From positions 1-64,000 of the forward strand of contig VWPU01012721.1 of assembly GCA_013398955.1 (NCBI GenBank): a stretch of 64,000 nucleotides of DNA. Direction: 5' to 3'. The notes below the pieces were generated by a model. That model worked only from the letters and a program-made list of their open reading frames with translations, was not told the DNA's origin and searched no databases. The stretch's first letter is position 1. Every line of letters begins with the position of its first letter. Both the position numbers and the translations under genes were made by a program. Below are positions 39,601-49,868 of the stretch, in pieces. This stretch comes from Callaeas wilsoni. Its lineage: Eukaryota; Chordata; Aves; Passeriformes; Callaeidae.

Positions 39601-40990
39601 CGAGCATTAATAGACTGGTGTGAAGCTTAGGATGTATCCTTCATGTATAGCTGTAAATTTTCCCCAATCAGCTGCCCTGAGCTCTGGGTGGAGCCTCCAG
39701 GCTAAGCAGTGGATAAATGTAGATTTCTGTACCAGAATATGGATTGCAAAAACCTGTATTCTAACTAAAGCCTAGTCTAGCCATCTATGGCCTTCTATGG
39801 CCCAGCATATATTAGACAATTAGAACAATTAATTAGATAACTTACATTTTCTAACTGCCTTAAAACAATTCAGGTTTTGAGGGAAAAGTTTCAGAACCAC
39901 CACATATGCACTGCTTTCTACGAGCTGTTTGTCAAGTTTCCAGTCCAACCATTTCACAACCATTTTTTTGGGGGAAAAAAAAAGGCAAATGGAATTAATC
40001 AGTTTAATGTATAAAAGTATGTGTTTCACCCTCTATTGATTCCATCTTATTTCATATGAATAGTTGTGCTTTCTAGTTAAAACAAGTGACAACTCTTATG
40101 GTGTTCTCATATGTACCAATACATCTGATGATGATTTGAAATTGAGGAAGTATTCATAGCATTAACCTTTTCCTATCATCTTTTTTGTTACTATAGACAA
40201 AAAAACACCTTTTAACAAAAAGTGTTTAGTACAGAAAGGACATAATTGCACATCTTCCTTCGCTAATAAATGACTAATCGGTCATTCATTCATTCACTTC
40301 AAATTAATTGTTAAAAGATGAATTATGATGAACTAACCTATTATTAATATCCACATTATATGTGTATTCATGGAAATTCCATTGCAATATGGTGATTAAC
40401 TAATGCACCATTATTTTAGAGTTAATTATTACAGCATTAGAAGTAACTATGAAGAAAGGATTCAGGGACTTTTTCCTATTATTTTTCTTTGAAAATAATT
40501 TTATATTTTACCATATTAAAAAAAAAAAGAATCTAGGGAGAGGAATGCAGGGATATGAAGCTATTTCATTTTATTTCCCTAGTTTCTTTCATTTTCGGCT
40601 CGTATTAAAGATTTTTTTAAAAGGCAAATATCACAGTCCAATCACTCTATTCAGAAGTAATAGCTGTCTACTAGGAAAATTAATAGTTCTTGACTTCTCT
40701 TTCTCTTCTTGTAATGAAAAATATAAGAAAAATCAAAATTCTATTATTATATTAAGTATATTTAATTTATAATAAAATTCTTCATTGTATTAAAAAAAGA
40801 AAAATATCAACAATTTCTGAGATGCATATATATGGTAAATAAATATATCTGTCTAGTGAACAGTTGTCTTCATTACTTGTTTGACCTAGCCTTAGTACAG
40901 AAACTAAATCTTCAGTATTCATGATGTGTGCTTTTTTCTTTTTGCTCTGAATTTCAAAGACCTATGCTTATTCAGTATTCAGTTTGTGCC

Positions 40991-41044
40991 TGTGTGTATA
41001 CATACACACACACACACACACACACACATACACACACACACAGG
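40991..41044. repeat. (CA)n microsatellite with inverted TG start
   Basis: A short TGTGTGTATA run precedes about 20 CA units that are broken once by TA (ACATACAC). The TG segment and the CA segment are complementary, so the locus can fold as a hairpin. It is probably length-polymorphic. Confidence 0.93.
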
Positions 41045-44000
41045 TTCTTCAGGTATGGGACATAGCACTGTTTAATATGCAACTTCAACAATAATTTCAG
41101 TCACAATTATTGCTGTTGATGTTACCGACAGCTATGCTAGATTGTAAATGATTGGATTATTTGAATAAATTTTCACTTGCAAGAATTCAACTATAAAAAA
41201 AAATAAAAATTGTGTAGTCAATAATAAGAAGAATCTCTTAAATCATTATGCTTATTTAAATCACAAGATATTAGATGGCTTTTTTTTTTTAACATATGAA
41301 GATTATAATGCTTGGATTTTGTGTCATCACAGTGCTGTAGGAGCACCACCCTAGTCCCTGGAAGTTTTTTGCCTTAATTTAAAACTACTTCTTTAAATAA
41401 ATCCAGTTGATCTGTGATCTGAGACAGTCCTCCCTTTTAAAATTTCATTTGATTGTTTTCAGAAGAGTTTGAAGAGGATGCTTTTGTTAAAAGATAAAAG
41501 ATAAGCACTAGTTCAAACTGCTTATTAATCAGAGTGTTTCTACCTTATTCCAGAATATTACTAGATCACCATCTGAGATCAATGGGATTTATACTTTGTT
41601 TAGGTACTTTCCTTAATCTTTCATTCATCTTCACAGAAAAATGAAAAAAAATTATCTTAACTTTGAAATCAAAATAAACTGTCATATCGATACTTCAATG
41701 AAATTTGCTTAGTTTTATTACATGTCTTTGAAATCAGCTGTGTTTAAGACTGGAGGATTTCTTGAACCCCTTCCCTTGTTATCTGGAAGCTCATGGGTTT
41801 TGGATTGTCACTGTTTGGAAGAAGAAAGCATATATCCTTGGAAGAGCCAATATTGATGCTTAAAATGTTCACAAAGATGTTACAAATGTAAATAAATTAT
41901 GAAAGATCATGATGGAAACATTCCCATACTCAAATATCAAACTGGCTCAGAAAACTTGTTAAGCAACGTATCTATATCAAACATTACATGAACCAACTTT
42001 TGGAGAGAAAAAGAATTCACTCCCCATCTGACAGTTGTGATGATACTGATCAGTAACCAAGACTGCAGACTGCTGGCTGATGCTGAAGTTAAATGCGTAT
42101 GACAGAAATAGCAGCAGTGATGGATGGCTTTGGATCTGCTGAACTGACAAAATGCTACAGCGTTTAGGATGCTTGGTTGTCAGTAAAAACAGGCAACATA
42201 GGGACATGATATTTGCAGTCTTTACATGACATAATATAAAATGATGGTCAGCACTGAACCTTGACTACTTGACATTAACAGTGTTAATTTATATGTAGAA
42301 ATCTGCCTACCACAGCTGTGATTCAGGTCATTTGTTGAAATATCAACACGGAGTACAAACTAACATATAGAAGTTGAAGCTGATGCAGCTACAAAGACGC
42401 ATGAAACTCAAAACTTTTGCACTGATGGCTATGAACAGTGGGGCTTATTTGTGTCGTCCTCCTCTAGCTCTCCTATCAAAAGGAGGTGTTTATGGGGAAA
42501 TTACCTTACACAAATATTCTGGGGGCACTCAAATCTGTGTTGCCGTTCCTTTTCAATACTTTCACATAACTCACAGAAAATAATGAGAAAAAAAAATCAA
42601 ACAAATAGATGAGCCAGTGGCTTACAGAATATCATGACGTGTAGTTGCTTTTCTAAACCAAGTCAGCATTGCTATCCATCCATTCTTAGTGTTATCATTG
42701 ATTCAGCATCCATAGTTTCCACCAAATGTTTTTTCCCATTCTGATCTGTTTGTATTTTAGGCTCTTCTATTTCAGCTAAAGCAATCTCTTTCAAAAAAAA
42801 CCCCATAAGTCAGTTTAGGAATGAACATTATTCTTGGCTCCCTTTGCCGGTCCTAACTCTTTTCCTTATTTTGTCCATCTGTTACTAAGACTGAAAGTCC
42901 TCTGGAGAAGATCCATTTGCTATTTTATTTTATTTTATACAGTGTCCAGAACATATAGTTCTGATTTTTACCTCATTCTCTGGTAACATCATAGTAAATA
43001 ATGTCAGAACGGATATGTTAATCTACCAGGGTAGATTTGAGGCCAAAGCTACTCTGAGCTGACCCAGCTATATTTTCTTAAGGAATATTCAGGCTTGCAT
43101 CAGCCTGAGGACACTTGTAATTACCTGGCACAAAGGGAGGCACCCTGTGCAATTTCCAGGAAATCCCTCTTGTGGAGTAGTGGCTGAAAGGGTAAATTGG
43201 CATCCCTCACTTTATTTGTTGTTCTAATATCCTTCCTCTGTTCTGTAGAATGAGATTCACCTATGTGGCTTTATCTGTATAAGAGGTAAATATCAAGAGC
43301 TACATCCTCTGTAGTAAACAGAGAGAGATAGACATGTCCAGAAGGTGATTCAATCATTCTCACTTAGGCGTCTACTTGAGGATGCAACAAATTGCTTCTG
43401 GAGACACCTAGCTCACCCTTTAAATCAGAAACCTACTTGATTGAAAATAACTGTTTATCATTTTATTCTAGTGTTATTTTCTACCGAGTGGCCAATTTTT
43501 TTTCCTCATTCCTACATTGGTATAAAAAACATGCATTAAATTAGACACATTTTCTTTCATAATTTCTCTAAATATTTGTATTATGCTGAAATTTCAGTGG
43601 TTTTCTGATACAAAATCACGTTTGTGCAAGAGGAAAGTATTTGTACTTTCCTGAAAATGTTGATTTTGCTGACTTTTTTTATTGCCAGGAAAAATAATAA
43701 TGTTTTTGTTAAATATCTGTAAAATTTGATCTTATACATACCTAGCAGCTTTTTAAAATTGGCTGGTGACACACAATACTTTTAAAATAAACTTATCTGA
43801 CTTTTTTTACTGATCCACTTTCTCCTTCCCAGACTTCATGGTGGGAAGCACCATTCTTCTCAGTCACTCTAATACTGATTAAAATTAGCAAGAGGCAGTT
43901 CTGACCTATTGATTACAAAAAGAAAACAAATTAAGATATATACTGTCGGCTAGGTGTTAGGACTAGTAGTATTGATAATACAAGTGGGGAAATTAATTTT

Positions 44001-44559
44001 TAAGTTTAAAACCCAGCTTATGAAAGAAAAATAAAGACAGAAGTTCAGACAGTAAAACAATAGGGACTACAGATCATTCCATTAAGTATTAGATAGAAAA
44101 GGGACGTGAAAGAAGAGAAAGGGAGAACAGTAATAGGAAAACTCATAGAAAAGCAGATCCAATGTGCATGCATTGATTTTTGTGATTACTGTTTATTAAA
44201 ATGCTGTGGATACAGATTATCTTTCTTTCAAATGCTCTGTATTTATTATTGCTTCATTTGCCTTGAAATGATAACTGCAGGCACTTAAAAAAATGGATTT
44301 CCACATATTCTGTTTTCATTCTACCCTCCTTGTCTAAGTACCCCTGTAGAAAAGGTATTTTGAAAATTCTTTAAGCAGTGTATCTCTGTAATCACAAGGC
44401 CTTTCTTTGTATGTCTTCTGCATGTACTGTCTACATTTTCCCTTTTAGTCTAATCATTGGAGAATAGTATTAAAAATTGCTGTACTTTTGGAAATTAGTT
44501 TTATTTTGATTTTATTGTATAATTTATATTTTTGAGGTAGGCACTCTAAGATTTGGCAG

Positions 44560-44622
44560 AATCACTGGCTCTGCCACAAACTTCCTAGGTGACCTTTTAC
44601 TCAAGTCCAGTCTAGGTTATGA
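44560..44622 (+). mobile_element. MIR-like SINE fragment
   Basis: AATCACTGGCTCTGCCACAA, then ACTTCCTAGGTGACC, then TTTTACTCAAGTCC follows the MIR core (TGGCTCTGCCACTTACTAGC, TGTGTGACC, TTGGGCAAGTC). About 60 bp match by eye with gaps. Ancient MIR/CORE-SINE pieces do persist in bird genomes. Confidence 0.45.
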
Positions 44623-46035
44623 CCATCAAGTAAAGTTCCCAGGCCCTCTAGCAGGGAACACCCATATCTATGCTAAGAAGATGGGGGAGGGGGGTTTCTC
44701 CCAAGGAGTCTTGATGTTTGCAAATAGTCCATTGGAAATGGTGCCTTACACTCAAAATGAAGTCACAAATTATTTGTAGGATTCTTGCTCTATTAGCCAA
44801 AATCTTGTCAGAGAGTGCTCTAACTGACATAGGAACATTTCTAGGCACTCACGGCTTTCTGCTTTACTTACCAGTAGAGGTGTATCTTTAAACTCTGTAC
44901 ACTGAATTTCTAGAACAATCATGATAGAGATGGATATACACTAAAATTCTAAGAAATTCTACAGAATGACATTTATGTACTAAGAGAATCCAGGTTTCCC
45001 TCACTGCATTACACAATTGCATCTTCAGAAGGTCATGTGCCTTCTAAATAGTCTGCCTGTAAACCCGAATTTTTAGTTCCACCCTTGTTTGACTTGCAGG
45101 TCTCAGAGAAATACTTCACTGCACTTTATGGCTACGGGCTAGAAATCCACATATTTATGCAGGCTGCTGGTCAGTTTTTACAGCCAGTGTTAAGGTCTGT
45201 GTGACAAAACACTAATTATACACCAGCCAGTCAATTAAAAACTTGCTTAGGTATTTCTGTGAGTGGCATTATGACGCAGGTACTACCTGTAGAATCAGGA
45301 TTGTCTCTCTTGGGTAAGGAGGGTAGGCATTAATTCTTTATTCACACAAAATACAAATTTACAGTCCAGCACCTGGGACGTCAGAATTATTCTCTTCCAT
45401 ATGGAGAGCTTTTATTTGTTTCAAGTGGTTCTGGAATACTGAATGCTGCTGCTGCTGAACTACTTTCAATTAGCCAATTGCTGGTATAAGTCCACCAAGA
45501 AAACCTTACAGTGAAATTCACCTCTTTCTAATCATAATTTCAATATTATTATCTTTTGCCAACAACAGCTAAAAGATTTTTAGCAGTAATCCCCTACTTG
45601 CTGAGTTATTATGATCTGTATTTTTGCTGTGTATGAAATTTTTTTATTTCTAATAAAATACTCTTATTTATTTACTTAAATTTACTTAAAACACTCTTTT
45701 CAATCATTATAATTCTAAATGTGTTTTTCCTTACATGTTCCCTTAATGACTTAAAATTTAAGTCAGTAATGTAGTTAGACTACTTCTCTGAAGGTTTGAA
45801 AAGCACTGAGGAATGCATGATGGATGCACCAACTACCAAAGTTTGAGATATGAATTAAGATAGAGAGATCTCCAAAACAAACACAAAAGCCATTTGCATT
45901 AATTTCAGCACGAACTGTCATACTTACAAACTTTTCATGGCAGCAGCAGTGAATTCTGTTGAAATGGTAATTTCATAATTCTCAGAGATGGTACACACAT
46001 TACTCAGAAAAAGCATAAAGACACTGTGCAGTGCC

Positions 46036-46041
46036 TTTATT
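46036..46041 (-). promoter_or_regulatory. Poly(A) signal AATAAA for the minus-strand candidate gene
   Basis: The minus strand reads CTGTCTAATAAAGGCACTGC, followed by a GT-rich element (CAGTGTCTTTATGC, then AATGTGTGTACC). A canonical hexamer plus a GT-rich downstream element is the expected layout of a vertebrate cleavage site. Cleavage would fall at about 46015-46025, giving a 3' UTR of roughly 155 nt after the stop at 46176-46178. Confidence 0.6.
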
Positions 46042-46175
46042 AGACAGGAGTAGTTACATGATGCTACTGAGCAGTTTGTCCTCTTTCCTTTCAAACGAGA
46101 AGGAAAACAAACACAGAATCCACAATGGAAGAAGGAACACTGTTATGGTGCAGGCCTTCTGAGTGCTCCTTCTGC

Positions 46176-46265
46176 TTACTTGTACATGCCATCTCCTATT
46201 CCGTGAATATCGCCTAAAGCAATGCCAGTCTTGTTGAATTCCAGCTCCGATGATTCTGCCTTCTT
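46176..46265 (-). CDS. Candidate last coding exon of an unidentified minus-strand gene
   Basis: In this frame the exon reads KKAESSELEFNK, then TGIALGDIHGIGDGMYK, followed by TAA. I do not recognise the protein. The acceptor used here (GGAGGCAG before AAGAAG) is the one that keeps phase 0 with the preceding exon. Ten bases closer to the pyrimidine tract, GGCTTTTTCTATGCAG is a better acceptor by position, but it shifts to a different frame that runs to a stop at 46054. The stop TAA also overlaps a donor-like CAA|GTAAGC, so the exon could instead be internal, ending at 46180. The AATAAA 135 nt downstream favours a terminal exon. Reading-frame quality (acidic and glycine-rich, no low complexity) is better than that of the window's chance ORFs. 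Confidence 0.45.
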   Translation of the reverse strand, partial: KKAESSELEFNKTGIALGDIHGIGDGMYK

Positions 46266-46327
46266 CTGCCTCCTGCATAGAAAAAGCCATATGAGCTTGG
46301 GCTTTTTTTCTTATATTTTTTTCCTAC

Positions 46328-46415
46328 CTTTTTCAGCAGTTCAGGATATCCTTCATCAACAATGTTCAAAACTGAAGCACTCACATCACAGGACAGTCTG
46401 CTTAGATCAATACCC
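46328..46415 (-). CDS. Candidate internal coding exon of an unidentified minus-strand gene
   Basis: The acceptor reads TCCTGTTTTATTTAG before GGGTATTG, and the donor reads CTGAAAAAG|GTAGGA. The 88-nt exon has one leading base that completes a codon and then 29 codons: GIDLSRLSCDVSASV, then LNIVDEGYPELLKK. It is mostly helical in character, with a conserved-looking EGYPELL motif. The preceding exon ends with two overhanging bases, so the phases match exactly. The intron to the next exon is only 52-62 nt depending on the acceptor used, short but within the range seen in birds. I cannot name the family. The phase fit with its neighbour is the main argument. Confidence 0.5.
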
Positions 46416-47118
46416 CTAAATAAAACAGGACAAGGGACCAATCCCAGCAGGCAAACAGACTGAAGACTCCTGCAACTATAGTACTTATGATGAGCAAATG
46501 TGCTGTGTCCACACCATGGAGCTCTCTGTTCTGGAGTTCCTCTGTACCTGGTGTGGTGTTTCTATTGGTCTGACACTAATCCATGTGTTTTGTGCATCTA
46601 GACAGCTTAAATTGTTTTAAACAGCGCAAGGGCTTTGCTGCAGCTCAGCGAAGAGGCTCATGTTCCCAGAGTAGGAAACTGAAGAAACTGTGTTGTATTC
46701 TGTCGGATGGGGTATGAGGGCCTTGCTGAGGGGGCAAACTCTCCCAGGGATAAAACTGAAGAATAACTGTGGCTGGAGAGAGCCCCATATCCTGGACTGT
46801 CTTTTGAGAGATATCCCTAAGATTACATATTCTTTGATCTCTGCTTGGGTATTATTTTGAGGGGAACTTCTCGGAGCAGCCCAGAACAGAGCCAGAGAGG
46901 GAGCCAAGAGCTAACAATGAAGGCACAGAGCAGACAGACACTATTCAAATTTTGTCCTAGATTTGTTTTATTTAGGAAGGTGGCCATACATCTTAGAGTG
47001 CAAATGTAGGGTCAGGCATGGGACAAAGGCAGTGGTTTTTGTCAAAAATTCTTCAGTGAAGGTCTGCATTTTAACTGCAAAACTTAGCTGAGGAGAAGGA
47101 TGAAGCTTATTCACCTAC
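46416..47118 (-). other. Candidate intron between the 47119 and 46415 exons
   Basis: This 703-nt stretch begins GTAGGT and ends TTTAG on the minus strand. It contains a 96-codon minus-strand open frame (46617-46907) that I treat as chance, because the flanking exons already join in phase without it. I see no repeat that I recognise. Confidence 0.4.
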
Positions 47119-47333
47119 CAGCGTGTACCCAGGTCTGTTTCTGTTCTGTGAATGAGGCTGGCGGTGCTGATCACAGCGCAGAGATCCTCACTGTTTTCTA
47201 TCAGCCCTTGCAGCAACGTTGCATCATTAATGTTGGGCAGGTCCTTCCCAGGAGGTCTGACATCATGCAAAATGTTGTGGAGATGTGTAGAATGCCTGTG
47301 GTCAGTCTCAGAGCAAAGGTGATCTTGCCACGT
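47119..47333 (-). CDS. Candidate internal coding exon of an unidentified minus-strand gene
   Basis: The acceptor reads CCGTAATTCAG before ACGTGG, and the donor reads CGCTG|GTAGGTGA, a good match to consensus. The 215-nt exon gives 71 codons plus two bases: it begins TWQDHLCSETDHRH, continues with HDVRPPGKDLPNIND and LLQGLIENSEDLC, and ends LIHRTETDLGTR. The two leftover bases plus the first base of the 46415 exon make a W codon in frame. The next in-frame codon past the donor is a stop, which supports the splice. It starts in phase 0. The stretch is GC-richer than its surroundings. I recognise no family; alternating polar and leucine positions suggest a helical protein. A second minus-strand frame is also open over half of it, which lowers certainty. 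Confidence 0.5.
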
Positions 47334-47781
47334 CTGAATTACGGGATGCTTGGGTGAGCAACACAGATGTGTAAGGTACAGGTCTCAGGGTATGTCATGC
47401 CTTTAACATGGACAGAAGGACAATTCCTTCTCACATATGCCTGAGAAGAGAAAAAGGGGTTCTGCATAAAGCTCATAAAGTCTGATATGTATTTGTCACC
47501 TTCACTGACTGCATTAGTCCTACATTCCCTTATATAACTTCCAGGAAAAGGAGAGCAGAGAAATATGCCGCAGGAAAGTATTTCTTTGAATTAACAAAGT
47601 CTTATGAAGTTCTATTATGCTTTGTGGTTTTGAGGAACACTTTTTTTTGTTCCAATAGAAAACCAGCCAGTCTACTCTGCTCAAGTACTTCTGTAAAAAG
47701 GTAAAAAAGGATCAAGAAAACAAAGGAAACAGAGGAAATAACCATTGATTCAAAAAGGTCATTGTATTTAATACAGCTTTT
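47334..47781. other. Non-coding stretch upstream of the candidate exons
   Basis: On the minus strand there are two further acceptor-like sites, TTTTTACAG before AAGTACTTG (about 47693) and CTCTTCTCAG before GCATATGTG (about 47442). Each is followed by a modest open frame but lacks a good donor. I therefore annotate no exon here. Confidence 0.35.
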
Positions 47782-48470
47782 TGTGCTGGTTTTAAAACCA
47801 AGCTAAAAAATTAAACCCACTCAAGCTGCTCCCTTTCCCCCCTCCCCGCCCCTTCCGATAATGGAGGAACACTAGGTGAGATTAAAAGTTGAAATACCAA
47901 TTCACTGAAAATTGCAATAACCACGATAATATTAACAACAAAAAGTGTGCAAAACAGAGAGGGTCATTTATACACAGAAGTGTATTCACCACCGAACAAA
48001 CAAACATGCTTCCCAATATGGCGAACAACAGTTTCTGTGGCCTAACGCACTCCCCCTTCCCAGTCCGAAAAATCCAACAAGGAACTAAGGCAAGCCAAAT
48101 CCTCTGGGAGCTGTATGATCCCGGCTGGGCCCGGGGCTCCACGCGGCTCGCCCCACGCTGCCATACCGCTCCCCCTCCCCCTTTCTCCCTTGTACCAACA
48201 CCGGGCTCACTGTCACTGCCTTCCGGCACCAAACCACAAAAGACATGGCTTGGAGGAATGGAACAAGGAACCACCACCGGCAGTGAGGGACTGGGTCCGC
48301 TGGGCTGACCCGAGGCCTTCTCCCTGGAGACCAGGTGAAAAAAAGAGGCGAGCTTTCCTTCTCCAGCCCCAGCTTTTTCTCCTGCTGAAAGCACTCCTCC
48401 CCTACACTGCTGTGAGTGGTATAGAAGAGGCTCCACCCCTTTGTATCTGTACCCCGGAAACCTTTTCATT
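47782..48470 (-). mobile_element. GC-rich LTR-like block, second retroviral LTR candidate
   Basis: The plus strand starts TGTGCTGGTTTTAAAACC. Read on the minus strand, the end of the block has the layout of a bird ERVL-type R-U5: a TTTGTTGTTAATATTATCG segment, TTGGTATTTCAACTTTTAATC, a GGGAGCAGCTTGAGTGGGTTT segment, and the terminus TTTTAAAACCAGCACA. The middle (48110-48320) has about 12 CpGs and C-rich runs. I cannot fix the far boundary. ACAACA at 48716-48721 would give a loosely matching inverted terminus and a 940-bp element, but no target-site duplication is visible. The alternative reading is a small CpG island of the neighbouring gene. Confidence 0.45.
48051..48164 (-). CDS. Speculative first coding exon inside the LTR-like block
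   Basis: An ATG with G at -3 and +4 sits in the CpG-rich part. The 38-codon frame opens MAAWGEPRGAPGPAG, continues with LPEDLACLSSLLDFSDW and meets a donor-like GGGGGA|GTGCGT in phase 0, which matches the phase-0 start of the exon at 47333. Without splicing, the frame stops two codons later. If real, this would be a promoter and start exon taken from an LTR. The GTGCGT donor is mediocre and the phase match has a one-in-three chance of being accidental, so I keep it as a hypothesis. Confidence 0.2.
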
Positions 48471-48473
48471 GTT

Positions 48474-48496
48474 TTTGTTTTGTTTTGTTTTGTTTT
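48474..48496. repeat. Short (TTTTG)n run
   Basis: Four to five TTTTG units are followed by a T/C homopolymer stretch. It is a minor simple repeat at the edge of the GC-rich block. Confidence 0.8.
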
Positions 48497-49130
48497 TTCC
48501 CCCCAGGATTTTTTTCCTTTAAAATTGCTTTTTTGTGTGCACGTCCTTTCAGAAATTAAATGTTTTAGTTACAGTTGAGTGCCCTTTTAAAAGAACAGAA
48601 ATCTTTTCTACAGCTCTCAGTTGCTTGGGTCTTCTCTTTCTAACACTAAGTAATTTGTCTTCTCTTAAGCACAAGCCTCCTTTTGTAAGAAGCACTTGAA
48701 CACAGACCAAAACCCACAACATACACCTGAAAAGCTTTCCGTGGTATTTGCTGTAAGCAGATCAAATAGTAAGCAAACACCTGAACCTAATTTTGAAGAT
48801 CTCAAAGGTCATTTAAATGAATGAACAATTAAGGTATTTTTATGAGTTTGATTACATCTCCCTTGCGTATGTTTTTGAGGACTGAAGAAGGGGGCCATAA
48901 AATATTGCTTCAAAGATAATTCTCTGGCAATTCTGGGAATGTCATCATAGCATTTACAACAAATCAGTAATGGAGAAGAAGAAAAATGACACTGTAAGTA
49001 ACTTGAACGTAAATTTAATTTAAAACTCATAGTTTATGAGTTCTTCAACCACATAGTTGAATGGTCGAAAAGAAAGAATTAATCCTTATCTAATCCTTAT
49101 CAGTATTTTTCCTGTGTTTGTGTTCCTGTG

Positions 49131-49235
49131 TGTAAGTTCCTTGGGGCAGGGAATGTTTGTGTATTGTCTAGCATTGTAATAATTTAGTCTGGATTTACAG
49201 CATTTGGGTAATGTCTTAAAACAAAAATAATAAAC
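49131..49235 (+). mobile_element. Ancient L2/MIR-type 3' tail
   Basis: TAAGTTCCTTGGGGCAGGG, then AATGTTTGTGTATTGTCTAG, then CATTGTAATAATTTAGTCTGG, then AAAAATAATAAACA follows the tail shared by L2 and related amniote SINEs (AAGCTCCTTGGGGCAGGGAC, a TGTCTAGCAC-like core, and an AATAATAAATA end). It is strongly diverged, as expected for an insertion that predates birds. Confidence 0.55.
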
Positions 49236-49805
49236 ATAGACTTACTTTGATGTAGACACACAGAGACCACTGCTATTTTGCAAAGTTTTCCAACTTGGGT
49301 TGGCTACAATCTTCCCCTAGTTGCAGTAATGTCACAAAATGGGAACAAATGTGGGAATGGCAATGAGAAAGCTTTGAAAATGTGTGTGTATAATATTAAG
49401 TACCTGTAGTCTCCACTGAAGGACTCAAATATTTGATGCATGGCATAGAAAAACACTTTACCTAATCCAGAGGGAGCATGGAGTTAACCAGATTTTAATT
49501 TCCCACTCTACATCCCTCAGGTAAATGACAGAAGAGTCTGATCATAGGCAGATGAGAAAACACGTTTTGGAATTAGTGTTCTGCTGTCAGCTATCATACA
49601 ATGGGTTTTACCTTAAAATAAAAATGCACTTTCTATGTATTTTCTAATTAATAATGACTTCTGAACTATAGCCTTGAATGAGTGAGAGTACCTCAAGAGC
49701 GTTTCTCTGTTTTCCCTTGAGTCATTGTACCACATGGACATACAAGCATCAAAATCTGTAATTTTTCATTTTGGGAACAATGTTATAAATGGAAAATATA
49801 TCTAA

Positions 49806-49868
49806 GTAGCTCAGTTTTCTCAGCACTGATTGCTCCTTCCCTCCTGGTTGTAATGAGGATTGCTTTTG
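49806..49868 (+). mobile_element. Possible MIR 3' half scrap
   Basis: AGCTCAGTTTTCTCAGCACTG followed by CTCCTGGTTGTAATGAGGATT resembles the MIR 3' half (CTCAGTTTCCTCATCTG ... CCTAGGGTTGTGAGGATT). The middle is deleted. This is a weak by-eye call. Confidence 0.3.

Larger units (their letters stand above)
30940..46019. other. Unique AT-rich non-coding stretch
   Basis: No gene can be supported. The longest frames (124 codons at 38487-38861 and 107 codons at 40449-40772, both plus) are rich in F, S, K and I, as expected from AT-rich chance ORFs. Separately listed items are an archosaur CR1 scrap (34803-34885), a CR1 terminus scrap (35083-35110), a GC-richer islet (36556-36690), a (CA)n array (40991-41044) and a MIR-like piece (44560-44622). 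Confidence 0.55.

Noticed and set aside
46617..46907. 96-codon minus-strand frame as an extra exon
   Set aside because: The flanking candidate exons already join in phase without it, and its peptide resembles nothing known.
47334..47450. Frame reading PETCTLHICVAHPS as a further exon on the minus strand
   Set aside because: It meets a stop before the next block, has no donor and conflicts with the phase-supported frame of the exon at 47119-47333.
47882..48469. 195-codon minus-strand open frame, the longest in the window
   Set aside because: It lies across the GC-rich LTR-like block and its hydrophobic end falls in the R-U5-like AT-rich part. No domain recognised; likely a by-product of composition.
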